The translations under genes were made by a program, and so were the position numbers. Source: Bradyrhizobium icense (GTDB lineage Bacteria > Pseudomonadota > Alphaproteobacteria > Rhizobiales > Xanthobacteraceae). Taken from it: a DNA stretch of 64,000 nucleotides. Shown here one piece after another: positions 7,892 to 17,687 of this stretch. Numbering within the stretch: position 1 is the first letter of the stretch; each line of letters begins with the position of its first letter. The notes below the pieces were generated by a model. That model did no database searches and was not told the DNA's origin. It saw only the letters and a program-made list of their open reading frames with translations. Where the stretch lies: positions 3,472,001-3,536,000 of the forward strand of contig NZ_CP016428.1 in assembly GCF_001693385.1 (NCBI RefSeq), read 5' to 3'.

Positions 7892-8767
7892 GTGCACTTG
7901 CACAGGGCGGGCAAAGCCGCCTATCTGGGCCTATACGCCTCGAAGCCGCCAGCTAAGGTTCTGGACCCCTTGGAATCCCAGTCTTACTCATCCCCGGTCG
8001 AGCCGCCGGACGCCCCGCACGAGCCGATCTTGACGCTACCGGGCGCGCTCACGGCTTATATCGCGCTGATCGCAGCGATTCATTTGCGGGTGCTGCTGCC
8101 GGTTGAGCTGGAGAACTGGACGATCGACGTCTTCGGCTTCATTCCGAAGCGCTACGACTCCACGTTGCTCAACATCACCTTTCCAGGCGGGGCCGGCGCC
8201 AAGGTATGGACCTTCGTCACCTATTCGCTGCTGCATGCCAATCTCAGCCATATCGGCTTCAACGTGCTGTGGCTGTTGCCGTTCGGCAGCGCGCTGGCGC
8301 GCCGGTTCGGTCCTGCCAGGTTCTTCGTCTTCATGGCGGTGACGGCCGCGGCGGGCGCACTGGCGCATCTCGTCACCCATGAGCACGCGATCGCGCCGAT
8401 GATCGGCGCTTCGGCCTCGGTATCCGGCGCCATGGCCGCCGCCATCCGCTTTGCCTTCGTGCGGGGAAGTTTTCTTTCGTTCAGGCGGGGCGATGCGGAT
8501 GCCGCCGCGAAGGTTCCGGCGCTGTCGCTTTCGCGGGCGTTGCGCAACCCGCGCGTGGTCGGATTTCTGGCGGTATGGTTCGGCGTCAACATCATCTTCG
8601 GCCTTGGGTCGATTTCGATCGGCGCAGAAGGCGCCAGTGTTGCCTGGCAGGCGCATATCGGCGGATTTCTCGCCGGCCTGATGTTGTTTTCGCTGTTCGA
8701 TCCGGTGCCGCGTGCGACGCCGCATGCCGCCGATGCTTCATCGCCGGACGAATCCGGCCGTGTCTGA
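7892..8767 (+). CDS. Rhomboid-family intramembrane serine protease
   Basis: From GTG 7892 this is 291 aa with about six or seven membrane helices. The catalytic Ser lies in IGASASVSG (S174) and the partner His in AWQAHIGGFLAG (H255); the HANLSHIGFNVLWL helix supplies the conserved His/Asn pair of the oxyanion site. The motif is GASA rather than the usual GASG, a mild variation. The start is uncertain: an in-frame TTG at 7970 and a CTG at 7961 with AAGG before it would remove a non-conserved N-terminus. Rhomboids cut single-pass membrane proteins within the bilayer; the target is unknown. Confidence 0.88.
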   Translation: MHLHRAGKAAYLGLYASKPPAKVLDPLESQSYSSPVEPPDAPHEPILTLPGALTAYIALIAAIHLRVLLPVELENWTIDVFGFIPKRYDSTLLNITFPGGAGAKVWTFVTYSLLHANLSHIGFNVLWLLPFGSALARRFGPARFFVFMAVTAAAGALAHLVTHEHAIAPMIGASASVSGAMAAAIRFAFVRGSFLSFRRGDADAAAKVPALSLSRALRNPRVVGFLAVWFGVNIIFGLGSISIGAEGASVAWQAHIGGFLAGLMLFSLFDPVPRATPHAADASSPDESGRV

Positions 8768-8947
8768 TCGCCGCTTGCGGGTCAGGGCGATTTCATTCAT
8801 CATCGTGGCGAACTGCAAGCCGAGGCACGTGCATCACCACTTTGCTTGCCGACCGCGCCCGCGAAACGGAACCGGCGCGGAACTGTTGATTGAAGACTCG
8901 CGAACAAGTCGGGCCCTTGCGGGCGCGAACCGATTCAGGAGGCGACA

Positions 8948-9376
8948 ATGACGGTACGTGCAATTCTCGATACAAAAGGCCATCAGGTCATGAGCGTCGA
9001 GCCCCACGTCAAGCTTTCGGCTGCGGTCAAGCTGCTGGGCGAGAAAAAGATCGGCGCGGTGCTGGTGATGAACCAGGGACGCCTCGAGGGCGTTCTTTCC
9101 GAGCGCGACATTGTCCGCGTGCTGGGGGAGCGCGGAGCCCGAGTGTGTGAGGAGCCCGTCAGCGCGGTCATGACGCGCAAGGTCGTGAGCTGCCGGGAAT
9201 CCGACACCGTCGCCGGCATCATGGAAATGATGACGATTGGCAAGTTCAGACATCTGCCCGTGGTCGAGGACGGCAAGGTGGTCGGCCTGATTTCGATCGG
9301 CGACATCGTCAAGCGCCGCGTCCAGGAATACGAGGCCGAGCAGGAAGCGCTGCGCGACTACATCAAGACGGCCTGA
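8948..9376 (+). CDS. CBS-domain pair protein
   Basis: A 142-aa protein made of two CBS motifs and nothing else. CBS1 includes VKLLGEKKIGAVLVMNQGRLEGVLSE split around ERDIVRVL; CBS2 includes MMTIGKFRHLPVVEDGKVVGL followed by ISIGDIVKRR. Such stand-alone pairs usually bind AMP, ATP or NAD and act as energy sensors. AGGAGG lies 5 bases ahead of the ATG, a very strong ribosome site. It ends 4 bases before the stop of the convergent patatin gene. Partner proteins are not evident nearby. Confidence 0.9.
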   Translation: MTVRAILDTKGHQVMSVEPHVKLSAAVKLLGEKKIGAVLVMNQGRLEGVLSERDIVRVLGERGARVCEEPVSAVMTRKVVSCRESDTVAGIMEMMTIGKFRHLPVVEDGKVVGLISIGDIVKRRVQEYEAEQEALRDYIKTA

Positions 9377-9379
9377 CCA

Positions 9380-10438
9380 TTATTCCTTGTCAGGCTTTTC
9401 GAGCGCCTTCTCGGCTTCGCCTGCCGGCGGCGGCGCGAGGATGTGGATCGCCTCCTGGATAGACTCGATCGCCCGCTCGGCCGCTTTCACGCCATGGGCG
9501 ATCAGGTCGTCGGCGCGATGAAAGTCGAACCAGCCGATCTTGCCGACGCGGGGCGAGATCAGGAGGTCCGGCGGGTCGCCGGCAAGACGAGCGCGGGTGA
9601 TGCGGTCCTGCATGATGTTGAAGGCATCGACCATGACCGAGGAGATACCCGGCCGCCCGCCGCCGCCGAAGAATTCGCGCTTCATGGTGCGCTCGGCGGA
9701 GAAGAATTTTCCGATGCCGCGTTTGCGCGGCTCGGGTTCGGGCAGCGCTTCCGGCATCACCGTGACCGAAACGCCTGGCGTGGCGCCGTGGGAATAGATC
9801 GTCGTTGAGTGCGCGAAGACATCGCTGGAGAGATTGGCAGCGATCACGATTTCCGCCCCGAGCGCGCGCGCCGCCGACACCGGCACCGGATTGACCAGGG
9901 CGCCGTCGACCAGCCAGCGGTCGCCGACCAATATAGGCGAAAATATTCCCGGCAGTGCGTAGGAGGCGCGCATCGCGTCCACCATCGGGCCATGGGTCAG
10001 CCAGATCTCGTGGCCAGTGCGCACTTCGGTCGCGACGGTGGCGAATTTCACCGGCAGATCCTCGATCAGGCTCTGGCCGAGCGCCGCCTCCAGTTGGGCT
10101 GCCAGCTTGGCGCCGCCGATCAGGCCCGAGCCGTTCAGGCGGATGTCGAGATAGGAGAGGACTGTCCGCGGCTGCAGGCTGCGCGCCCATTCTTCCAGCG
10201 TATCGAGATGTCCGGCAGCATAGGCGCCGCCGACCACGGCGCCGATCGACGTTCCCACCACGACGTTGGGCATGATTCCATGAGCCACCAGGGTCCGGAC
10301 GATGCCGATATGGGCAAAGCCGCGTGCGGCGCCGCCACCAAGCGCCAGCCCGATCACCGGCCGGCGGATACTGCCGAGCCCTACCTTGTCTTGGGCATCG
10401 GAGCTTTTTTGGCCGCGGCCCATCCAGCTATCCAACAC
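9380..10438 (-). CDS. Patatin-like phospholipase (RssA type)
   Basis: This is a 352-aa patatin. The oxyanion motif GGGAARG is at 34-40, the nucleophile elbow GTSIG carries S64, and the catalytic Asp is in DGALVNP (D176). I choose GTG 10438 because AGGAGA lies 6 bases in front; the next in-frame ATG at 10423 has no such site. There is no signal peptide, so it is likely cytoplasmic or membrane-associated. The C-terminal third is basic and ends in a Pro/Glu-rich tail. The lipid substrate is not predictable. Confidence 0.88.
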   Translation of the reverse strand: MLDSWMGRGQKSSDAQDKVGLGSIRRPVIGLALGGGAARGFAHIGIVRTLVAHGIMPNVVVGTSIGAVVGGAYAAGHLDTLEEWARSLQPRTVLSYLDIRLNGSGLIGGAKLAAQLEAALGQSLIEDLPVKFATVATEVRTGHEIWLTHGPMVDAMRASYALPGIFSPILVGDRWLVDGALVNPVPVSAARALGAEIVIAANLSSDVFAHSTTIYSHGATPGVSVTVMPEALPEPEPRKRGIGKFFSAERTMKREFFGGGGRPGISSVMVDAFNIMQDRITRARLAGDPPDLLISPRVGKIGWFDFHRADDLIAHGVKAAERAIESIQEAIHILAPPPAGEAEKALEKPDKE

Positions 10439-10667
10439 GCAAACTCTCCTGCGGCTGCAACGATATTCGCCGCGGCGCGGCCGCGCCAGAATTGTCCATT
10501 CCAATCCGGATGCATGGTTTATGCCCGGCGAATGCCGGCCTAGGGGGGGAATGTGACTGGACCACGACCCGCAGCATTAACATTGGGTGCCGGTGTGGGT
10601 TCCGCTAGCGCCGCCGGCCAAACTTCGGCCACGAAGGCTTGAATTTGCCGCGTTTTCGGTGAAAAGC

Positions 10668-11744
10668 ATGGCGATGATTTCGGGCGGTAACGGTATCGTT
10701 GGACACCGGAGGGGCGGATGGCCTTTCCCGGCGCTGGCACTTGCGTTGGCGCTGGTTTCGCTGCTTCCGGCCCCGGTCTCGGCCCAGTTGTTCTCGGACC
10801 GCCCGCCGCCAGTACCGCCCGCAGCAGTTCCAGACGTCCAGACCGGGCCCGCCATGAATCTGGCGCCGCCGTCGGGTACGGGAACGATCCCGCCGCTTCC
10901 CGCACCGATGACCCAGCCGCCGATCGTTCAGCCGTCGCTTGTCACGGTGCCGCCGGTGGTGCCGCCGCCCGGCGCCGCGACCGCAGGTCAGGCGGTGCTG
11001 TCGCTGACGGCGCGCTACGGCAAGGATCTGCCTGTCATCAACGGCGGCCTGGTGTGGCGGGTATTCGCCGACAAGCCCGACGATACCGGCACGTTCAAGC
11101 TGATCCGCGAGGAGCGCGGCGCGACTCCGAACATCGTGCTGCCGCCCGGCAATTACGTCGTCCACGTGGCTCTCGGCCTGGTCAGCGCGGTGCGGGCGGT
11201 GAGTCTGAAAGCCGAGACGGACCGCGTGGCTTTCGTGCTTCCGGCTGGCGGGCTGCGCATCGAAGGCCGCGTCGGCACCAGCAAGATTCCCCCGAACCAG
11301 ATCTCGTTCGCGATCTACAAGGGCAGCCAGTTCGAAGGCTCCGAACGCGGCCCGCTGCTTCCGAACGTCGCCGCAGGCGACGTCGCGCTACTGCCGGAGG
11401 GCACCTACTACATCATCTCCAACTATGGCGATGCCAATTCGGTGGTGCGCTCCGACATCCGCGTCCAGGCCGGCAAGCTGACGGACGTGACCGTCTCCCA
11501 CCGCGCGGCGGTGATTACGCTGAAACTCGTCAGCGACAGGGGCGGCGAGGCGCTCGCCAACACCGCATGGTCGGTGATCACGCCGGGCGGCGACGTCATC
11601 AAGGAATCGATCGGCGCGTTTCCGCGCGTGGTGCTGTCCGAAGGCGAATACCGGGCGATCGCCAAGAATGAAGGCAAGGTGTTCGAGCGCCCCTTCAACG
11701 TCGTCAACGGCGTCGACGGCGAGGTCGAGGTCGTGGCGCGCTAA
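10668..11744 (+). CDS. Exported protein with Pro-rich N-terminus and beta-type repeats
   Basis: From ATG 10668 the product is 358 aa. A signal peptide (ALALALALVSLLPAPVSAQ) is followed by about 100 residues very rich in Pro (PPPVPPAAVP, VPPVVPPPG) and then by three related beta-sandwich-like stretches: GGLVWRVFADKPDD, the segment with FAIYKGSQFEG and GTYYIISNYGDANS, and NTAWSVITPGGD with LSEGEYRAIAKNEG. The recurring L-P-x-G-x-Y pattern resembles carboxypeptidase-regulatory or prealbumin-like folds. It is likely periplasmic or cell-wall-associated. Function unknown; it is divergent from the patatin gene. Confidence 0.7.
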   Translation: MAMISGGNGIVGHRRGGWPFPALALALALVSLLPAPVSAQLFSDRPPPVPPAAVPDVQTGPAMNLAPPSGTGTIPPLPAPMTQPPIVQPSLVTVPPVVPPPGAATAGQAVLSLTARYGKDLPVINGGLVWRVFADKPDDTGTFKLIREERGATPNIVLPPGNYVVHVALGLVSAVRAVSLKAETDRVAFVLPAGGLRIEGRVGTSKIPPNQISFAIYKGSQFEGSERGPLLPNVAAGDVALLPEGTYYIISNYGDANSVVRSDIRVQAGKLTDVTVSHRAAVITLKLVSDRGGEALANTAWSVITPGGDVIKESIGAFPRVVLSEGEYRAIAKNEGKVFERPFNVVNGVDGEVEVVAR

Positions 11745-11893
11745 AGCGGGCCGCGGGATGGGTTGGCGGTACATCGCAGGGCCGTCCGGACAAAAAATCG
11801 CAAAACAACCCCATACAAAGTAGAATTTGCCCCGGCTCCCGCCGCTTGCGTTCGGGGCATGAGAGGGCCCGTCGTCACCGCGGCGTGTCGGCT

Positions 11894-12454
11894 TCAGAAC
11901 CGCGTCACGATATCCGACAACGCCGGGCGAGGGCGGTCTTCGGCCGGCTTCGCCGCCGTGCCGATATGGATGAAGCCGGCAAGTCTTTCGTCCGGTTTCA
12001 ATCCCAGCCCGTCGAGCACGTCGCGGTCGAACGCGTACCAGCCGGTTAACCAGCAGGCGCCATAACCAAGCGCGGCCGCAGCGGTGACGATGTTCATGGC
12101 GCTCGCTCCGGCGGATAGTTCCTGCTCCCACGCCGGCACCTTGGGGTGCGGCTTGGCAAAGCTCACCACCGCGATCACCAGCGGCGCGTCCATCAGCCGG
12201 CGCTTCTCCACCTCGATATCGGCGGCCGGCGCGGACGGGTTCTTCGTCGCAAACACCTGCGCAATGATATCGCCGGCCCGGGCGCGGGCTTCGCCCTCGA
12301 ACACGATGAAGCGCCATGGCGTGAGCTTGCCGTGATCGGGCACCCGCGCGCCGATGGTCAGGATGGTGTCGAGTTCGCTGGCGGTCGGGCCAGGGCCGCT
12401 CATCTCCCGGGGTTTGATCGAGCGGCGGATTTTCAGGAGTTCGATGGCGTCGGG
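11894..12454 (-). CDS. Nitroreductase-family FMN oxidoreductase
   Basis: Starting at GTG 12454 gives 186 aa, a usual length for the YdjA-like branch of nitroreductases. The FMN-binding RRSIKPR opening, ARVPDHGKLTPWRFIVFEG, and AAAALGYGACWLTGW are all family signatures. An ATG at 12502 is open in frame but falls inside the hairpin at 12480-12506, which makes the GTG the better start; AAGAGA lies before it. It lies downstream of thrS on the same strand but behind that hairpin, so it may have its own promoter. Likely an NAD(P)H-dependent reductase of unknown substrate. Confidence 0.88.
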   Translation of the reverse strand, partial: PDAIELLKIRRSIKPREMSGPGPTASELDTILTIGARVPDHGKLTPWRFIVFEGEARARAGDIIAQVFATKNPSAPAADIEVEKRRLMDAPLVIAVVSFAKPHPKVPAWEQELSAGASAMNIVTAAAALGYGACWLTGWYAFDRDVLDGLGLKPDERLAGFIHIGTAAKPAEDRPRPALSDIVTRF

Positions 12455-12479
12455 CACAAGGGTCTCTTTCGTCGGAAAT

Positions 12480-12506
12480 GGCTGTGCCAGAGATAGTGGC
12501 ACAGCC
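12480..12506 (-). terminator. Hairpin after thrS
   Basis: A perfect 10-bp stem (12480-12489 with 12497-12506) has a 7-base loop and lies 34 bases past the thrS stop. The run after it is only ATTTCC, so termination would be weak; it could equally attenuate or stabilise the thrS message. Confidence 0.5.
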
Positions 12507-12539
12507 CGTCCAGCGTAAGCTGGTTTAGACCTATTATGA

Positions 12540-14585
12540 TTAGGCCGCCGCCCGCGCCCGCCTCACATCCGGCGGTGTCGCCTCCTCGACGAGGGCGGCC
12601 AGCGCCTCGTCGGTCGGCATCACCTTCTGCCCGTCGCTGCCGAGCCGGCGGATCGAGACCGAATGGGTCTCGGCTTCCTTCTTGCCGACGACGAGCAGGG
12701 CCGGGATTTTCGCCAGCGAGTGCTCGCGGACCTTGTAATTGATCTTTTCGTTGCGCAGGTCGATCTCGACGCGCAGGCCTGCGCGCCGCGCCGCGGCCGC
12801 GACCACCTTGGCGTACTCGTCGCCTTCGGAGGTGATGGTCGTGACCACGACCTGGATCGGCGCCAGCCAGAGCGGAAAATTGCCGGCAAAGTGCTCGATC
12901 AGGATGCCGATGAAGCGCTCCATCGAGCCGCAGATCGCGCGGTGCACCATCACCGGCACTTTCTTGGAGCCGTCGGCATCGATATAGAATGCGCCAAAGC
13001 GCTCGGGCAGGTTGAAGTCGACCTGCGTGGTGCCGCATTGCCAATCGCGGCCGATGGCGTCGCGCAGCACATACTCGAACTTCGGCCCGTAGAACGCGCC
13101 TTCGCCCGGGTTGATCTCAGTTTTGATACGGTTGCTGCCGCTGGCCTGGATTTCGGCCAACACGGTCGCCATCACGCGCTCGGCATGATCCCACATCTCA
13201 TCGGTGCCGACGCGCTTGTCCGGCCGGGTCGAGAGCTTGACCGTGAGCTCGCCCTCAAAGCCGAAATCGGCGTAGGTCGACAGGATGAGATCGTTGATCT
13301 TCAGGCACTCCTCGGCGAGCTGCGCTTCGGTGCAGAACACATGCGCATCGTCCTGGGTGAAGCCGCGCACGCGCATCAGCCCGTGCATGGCGCCGGATGC
13401 CTCGTAGCGATGCACCACGCCGAACTCGGCCAGGCGCAGGGGCAGGTCGCGGTAGCTCTTCAGGCCGTGCTTGAAGATCTGGACATGGCCGGGGCAGTTC
13501 ATCGGCTTCAGCGCAAACCAGCGCTTATCCTCGGCCTCGTCGCCGGCGGACTGCGCCGCGAACATGTTCTCGCGGTACCAGTCCCAGTGGCCGGATGTCT
13601 CCCACAGCACCTTGTCGAGGATCTGCGGGGCGTTGACCTCGTCATAGTCGCCGGTCAGGCGGCGGCGCATATAGGCAATCAGCGCCTGGAAAATCGTCCA
13701 GCCCTTCGGGTGCCAGAACACCACGCCGGGGCCTTCTTCCTGGAAGTGGAAGAGATCGAGCTCGCGGCCGAGCTTGCGATGGTCGCGCTTCTCGGCTTCC
13801 TCGATCTGCTTCAGGTAGGCGTCGAGCTCTTCCTGCCTGGCGAACGCCGTGCCGTAAATGCGCGTCAGCATCGGATTGTTGGCATCGCCGCGCCAATAGG
13901 CGCCCGCCACCTTCATCAGCTTGAAGGCGTTGCCGATCTTGCCGGTCGAACTCATGTGCGGGCCGCGGCACAGGTCGAACCAGTCGCCCTGGAAATAGAT
14001 CTTGATCGGCTCGTCGCCGGGAATCGTGTCGACCAGCTCGACCTTGAAGGCCTCGCCCTTGTCGCGGAACACCTGCTTGGTCTTCTCGCGATCCCAGATT
14101 TCCTTGGTGAAGGGTTTGTCGCGCGCGATGATCTCGCGCATCCGCTTTTCGATTGCGGCGAAATCTTCCGGCGTGAACGGCTCGTTGCGGAAGAAGTCGT
14201 AGTAGAATCCGTTCTCGATCACCGGGCCGATCGTGACCTGCGTGCCCGGCCACAGCGACTGCACGGCTTCCGCCAGCACGTGCGCGCAGTCGTGCCGGAT
14301 CAACTCCAGTGCGCGCGAGTCCTCGCGGTTGATGAGCTCGATCTTCGCATCGCAAGAAATCGGATCGTTGAGATCGGCGACCACGCCGTCCAGCGCCATC
14401 GCGACCGTGCGCTTGGCGAGCGAGGGCGAGATGCCCTTGGCGACGTCGAGCCCGGTGATGTCCTTGGCGAATTCGCGTTTCGCGCCGTCGGGGAAGGTGA
14501 GGGTGATTTTTTGCACGGGTTCGGCCGGTTTCAAATTCGCAAGGCCAAATTGGAACCCCGATGCGGGTGCATTGCTGTCAGGCAT
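12540..14585 (-). CDS. thrS: Threonyl-tRNA synthetase
   Basis: This 681-aa class II synthetase charges tRNA-Thr. It has the N-terminal TGS domain ([13 protein letters not shown]), the editing domain with [11 protein letters not shown] and DLCRGPH, and a catalytic core with the zinc Cys in LKPMNCPGH, the motif 2 region [20 protein letters not shown] and motif 3 around [11 protein letters not shown]. The C-terminal anticodon domain follows ([17 protein letters not shown]). It is about 40 residues longer than the E. coli enzyme, mostly in an N-terminal tail. No T-box or obvious leader was seen upstream. A tRNA-Thr(TGT) gene occurs elsewhere in this window. Confidence 0.97.
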   Translation of the reverse strand: MPDSNAPASGFQFGLANLKPAEPVQKITLTFPDGAKREFAKDITGLDVAKGISPSLAKRTVAMALDGVVADLNDPISCDAKIELINREDSRALELIRHDCAHVLAEAVQSLWPGTQVTIGPVIENGFYYDFFRNEPFTPEDFAAIEKRMREIIARDKPFTKEIWDREKTKQVFRDKGEAFKVELVDTIPGDEPIKIYFQGDWFDLCRGPHMSSTGKIGNAFKLMKVAGAYWRGDANNPMLTRIYGTAFARQEELDAYLKQIEEAEKRDHRKLGRELDLFHFQEEGPGVVFWHPKGWTIFQALIAYMRRRLTGDYDEVNAPQILDKVLWETSGHWDWYRENMFAAQSAGDEAEDKRWFALKPMNCPGHVQIFKHGLKSYRDLPLRLAEFGVVHRYEASGAMHGLMRVRGFTQDDAHVFCTEAQLAEECLKINDLILSTYADFGFEGELTVKLSTRPDKRVGTDEMWDHAERVMATVLAEIQASGSNRIKTEINPGEGAFYGPKFEYVLRDAIGRDWQCGTTQVDFNLPERFGAFYIDADGSKKVPVMVHRAICGSMERFIGILIEHFAGNFPLWLAPIQVVVTTITSEGDEYAKVVAAAARRAGLRVEIDLRNEKINYKVREHSLAKIPALLVVGKKEAETHSVSIRRLGSDGQKVMPTDEALAALVEEATPPDVRRARAAA

Positions 14586-14887
14586 TGGCGTCTCCTAAAA
14601 GCTCACTCCTGCGAACGAGCGCAGGTAAGCGGGAAAGCAGCGGTATAGCAGGGGATTCGGCTCCTGCAATCGGGCAATATCGCTAAAATAGGCCGTGATG
14701 ACAGCGGCCACGGGGCAACATCTGGCCCCATGGTCCGGGAAAGAATACTTGATCTCCGTCACGGCGACCGGCGGAGAGCCGCTCGGCATCAGCCGCCGTC
14801 AAATCAATAAAGCTCATGACAGCGATGACTAATAATCCGCTATCGCGTCCTTTATCTTGGCGCGGCTCACAGTCTAGATGCATCTGC
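14586..14887. other. Gap between thrS and the MFS gene
   Basis: About 300 bases shared by two divergent genes. It must hold both promoters. I see no strong operator, riboswitch or hairpin. If the MFS gene starts at its earliest ATG (14816), the gap shortens to 230 bases. Confidence 0.5.
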
Positions 14888-16060
14888 ATGAAACATGCGC
14901 CGATGCCCGTCCACGCCGAGCGCCGCTTTGTGCCGACTGCGCTGATGCTCGGCAACGTTGTCACCGGCTGCTCGGTGCTGGTGCCGGCAGGTATGCTGGT
15001 CGAACTGTCGGCCGGTCTTGACGTCTCTATCCGTACCGCGGGGCTGTTGATCACCTTCGGCGCGATCATGCTGTGCGTCGGTTCGCCGGTTACGGCGTGG
15101 CTGACTTCCAGGATCGAGCGGCGCACTCTGCTGACGGCTACACTCGCCGTGCTGGCGCTCTGCAACATTGCTTCCGCCTTTGCGCCTGACTACGCGAGCC
15201 TGCTCGTCATTCGCCTGCTGATGCTGGCAATCGGCGCGCTCTACACGCCGCAGGCGGCGGGAACGGCCGCACTGATCGTGCCTGAAGAAAGACGCGGCAG
15301 CACGATCGCCTATATCTTTCTCGGCTGGTCGCTGGCGGCGGCCGTCGGCCTGCCGGCGATCACCTTCATCGCCAGCCGCTATGGCTGGCAGGCGGTCTAT
15401 GGCGCCATCGGTGCAATGAGCTGCCTGAGTTTCCTGCTGCTGGCGTGGCGCCTGCCCCGCGGGCTGATGGGTGCGCCGGTCGACCTCAAGACCTGGGCAG
15501 CCATCGGCCGCAACCGGATGATCCTGCTGTTGCTGTTGATCACGACCGCGCAGATGTCTGGCCAGTTCGTGATATTCACCTACATGGGCCCGTTGCTGGC
15601 GCGGTTGACGGGCGCAGGCCCGGACCCGATCGCCCTGGTATTTGCCTGCTACGGTATCTGCGGCGTTATCGGCACCGCGATCGGAACCCGCATCGTCGAT
15701 TCCTGGGGCGCCTGGAAGACTTCGATGCTGTTCACGTCGGTGTTGCTGGCTGGTGTGGGCGGATGGGCGCTCAGCGCCGGCATCTATCCGCTGATGGCTG
15801 TCTCGGTCGCGATCTGGGGTATTGGATTTGCTTCCACCAATTCGATGCAGCAGGTGAGGTTGGTCGGCGCCGCGCCGGCGCTGGCGTCCGCATCGGTGTC
15901 GCTCAACACATCCGTGCTCTATGTCGGACAGGCCATTGGTTCGGCCATCGGCGGTTTCCTGTACGCGCGCGATCTCCTTTTCGCCAATGGCTACGTCGGA
16001 GCGGCCTTCGTCGCGCTCGCACTGACGACGGTGATCCTGACCAAACCCAGCAAGGTCTAA
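14888..16060 (+). CDS. MFS transporter, DHA1 (arabinose-efflux-like)
   Basis: This is a 390-aa permease with twelve hydrophobic segments, divergent from thrS. It has the loop between helices 2 and 3 (SRIERRTLL) and the RLLMLAIGALYTPQAAGTAALIVPEERRG motif region typical of DHA1 efflux carriers; GWSLAAAVGLP is the motif C-like antiporter helix. Three in-frame Met codons (14816, 14888, 14903) are possible; I favour 14888 because upstream residues are polar and unlike the family. Likely proton-coupled export of a drug or sugar. Confidence 0.85.
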   Translation: MKHAPMPVHAERRFVPTALMLGNVVTGCSVLVPAGMLVELSAGLDVSIRTAGLLITFGAIMLCVGSPVTAWLTSRIERRTLLTATLAVLALCNIASAFAPDYASLLVIRLLMLAIGALYTPQAAGTAALIVPEERRGSTIAYIFLGWSLAAAVGLPAITFIASRYGWQAVYGAIGAMSCLSFLLLAWRLPRGLMGAPVDLKTWAAIGRNRMILLLLLITTAQMSGQFVIFTYMGPLLARLTGAGPDPIALVFACYGICGVIGTAIGTRIVDSWGAWKTSMLFTSVLLAGVGGWALSAGIYPLMAVSVAIWGIGFASTNSMQQVRLVGAAPALASASVSLNTSVLYVGQAIGSAIGGFLYARDLLFANGYVGAAFVALALTTVILTKPSKV

Positions 16061-16078
16061 TCGCGGTGACGAGGCCGC

Positions 16079-17419
16079 TTACCGGTTTGCGTAGGGCGCA
16101 CCGGCGATCCGGGTCAAAGCCGGCGTTGCGGCCATCTTGACCAGCACGTCCTTGACCGGATGTTCGGTCCAGGCCTGCGTCACGTAATCGCGATGGGTGA
16201 CGCCATCAGGCGTCTGCACGAACACGACGCTGCCGGGCTTCAATGGCCCGTCCATGCTCTCGGTGACGGCGATGCCCCTGTCGCGGAGCATCTGCATCAG
16301 CTCCAGGTCGTGCCGCTTGGTGTAGCGGGTATACGAAGAGACGAAGAAGCCGGTCCGGTTTTTCTCGATCCACGACGCGAACTTGTCGAGTTCGCCGTAG
16401 ACGGCGTCGAGCAGGAACACACCGCGGACCCGGTTGGGAAGGCCGCCGACCTCCAGGCTCCACGCCGTCGGCAGGAAGCCGCCGCTATAGCCGACGATCA
16501 CGATCGGCATGTTGGCGAACGCCTGTGCCGATTTCGGATCGCCGTAGAGGCGCGCGAGGTGGCCGGCCGATTCATCGATGAAGCGCTTGAAGCCACCGGG
16601 CTGCCAGAACTTGCCGGCCGAGGAGTCGGCGGCGTTGACCGCCATCTGCGGCGCCAGCAGCACGGCGTTGACGCCTGAATCGGAGATCTGCTGCGGCACC
16701 AGTTGCCGGTCGCGGACGTCGCGTTCCAGCGTCGCGCCGTTGCCGTGGAAGAACACCACGATCACGCCCGGCTTCCTGACATCGAATGTCTCGGGGACAT
16801 GCACCAGCACGCGGCTGTCGTTGTAGGTCTCGTCCTGCCAGTAGACCTTGCCGCTGTAGCTGCGATGGCCCTTGCGGTCGCCCTTGGCGATGTTGAGGAA
16901 CGGCTCCTCGGAGCGCGGATTGGTGCCGAAATAGGGGAAGGCCGAGGACTTCATGCTGACCAGCGTGGTCAGCTCTCCACGTTCGTTGCGGGGAAGTGTC
17001 AGCGTTGGCGTTAGCGAGGCGACTCTGACCGGCTCGGTCCGCACCGCACGCGGCTGCGGCGCCAGCGCGACCTGGTGCTGGATCTGCGGCAGGCTTTCAC
17101 TGGCGGTTGGGAAACGGTCGGCGAACTGTGGTGTTGGGAAACGGTCGTCGAACGTATCGTTCGAAGCCAGGGATTTCGCGGCCCGCGACTTTGCGCCTTC
17201 CGTGTTCGCCGCGAGCATTTCGGCATTCGGCGCCATGCCGCACTGGACCAGGACAAAGGACAGCGGCACGAACAGCACAGCCATCGCAACCCAGCGCCGT
17301 CGAAGGGGCAAGGCGCGGCGCAGCACGGCCGGGCACATGGCCCGGTCGGCGCGATCCACTGTCTGGAATTTCGGATTAGCTCCGGCCATCCACCCCAATG
17401 CCCCAAGATCCACCGTCAA
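16079..17419 (-). CDS. Exported alpha/beta-hydrolase-like protein
   Basis: 446 aa from ATG 17419. After a 40-residue basic start there is one hydrophobic stretch (VAMAVLFVPLSFVLVQCG) that would export or anchor it; LVQC is only a weak lipobox. A low-complexity linker contains a near-tandem repeat (DRFPTPQF, DRFPTAS). The C-terminal 260 residues look like an alpha/beta hydrolase: VVFFHGNGATLERD for the oxyanion hole, the nucleophile elbow VIVGYSGGFLP, and a late His in GVTHRDYV. It is convergent with the MFS gene, 18 bases apart. Function unknown beyond probable hydrolase or polysaccharide/peptide esterase. Confidence 0.65.
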   Translation of the reverse strand: MTVDLGALGWMAGANPKFQTVDRADRAMCPAVLRRALPLRRRWVAMAVLFVPLSFVLVQCGMAPNAEMLAANTEGAKSRAAKSLASNDTFDDRFPTPQFADRFPTASESLPQIQHQVALAPQPRAVRTEPVRVASLTPTLTLPRNERGELTTLVSMKSSAFPYFGTNPRSEEPFLNIAKGDRKGHRSYSGKVYWQDETYNDSRVLVHVPETFDVRKPGVIVVFFHGNGATLERDVRDRQLVPQQISDSGVNAVLLAPQMAVNAADSSAGKFWQPGGFKRFIDESAGHLARLYGDPKSAQAFANMPIVIVGYSGGFLPTAWSLEVGGLPNRVRGVFLLDAVYGELDKFASWIEKNRTGFFVSSYTRYTKRHDLELMQMLRDRGIAVTESMDGPLKPGSVVFVQTPDGVTHRDYVTQAWTEHPVKDVLVKMAATPALTRIAGAPYANR

Positions 17420-17598
17420 CCGGCGTAAGCTCGCACGCGCTTAGGCGACATTAAGCGTCCGGAAAAACTCCCCACGTCCGGAAGCCTGAGCAGACCACCC
17501 AATCGTGTCGCGATTGTGGGACCGTCACGATGTTTTCGCAATCCGGGGGCGCACGGCGGCGGTTGGCCGGTACTATACGACCTATTTTGTGTCCCGCT

Positions 17599-17614
17599 TT
17601 AAACCATTGTTAAC
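17599..17614 (+). promoter_or_regulatory. Exact CtrA box (TTAA-N7-TTAAC)
   Basis: TTAAACCATTGTTAAC matches the CtrA full site exactly, 74 bases before the APC permease ATG. The position is right for control of the permease/exported-protein operon. Confidence 0.6.
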
Positions 17615-17687
17615 ATTGCTTGAATTGAGGGGCGCGAGCCTGCACGATGCAGCTCCTGGCTGGGGACGCTGAAGGTACGGTCCGGAT

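Noticed and set aside
7655..7903. An 82-codon minus-strand frame through the terminator and palindrome
   Set aside because: It reads through structural elements and has no family likeness.
12663..14648. A 661-codon open frame on the + strand opposite thrS
   Set aside because: It lies wholly antisense to a clear thrS gene, has no family motifs and arises from GC-rich codon bias.
14586..14887. T-box or riboswitch ahead of thrS
   Set aside because: No specifier loop, T-box sequence or riboswitch fold was found, and T-boxes are rare in this class.
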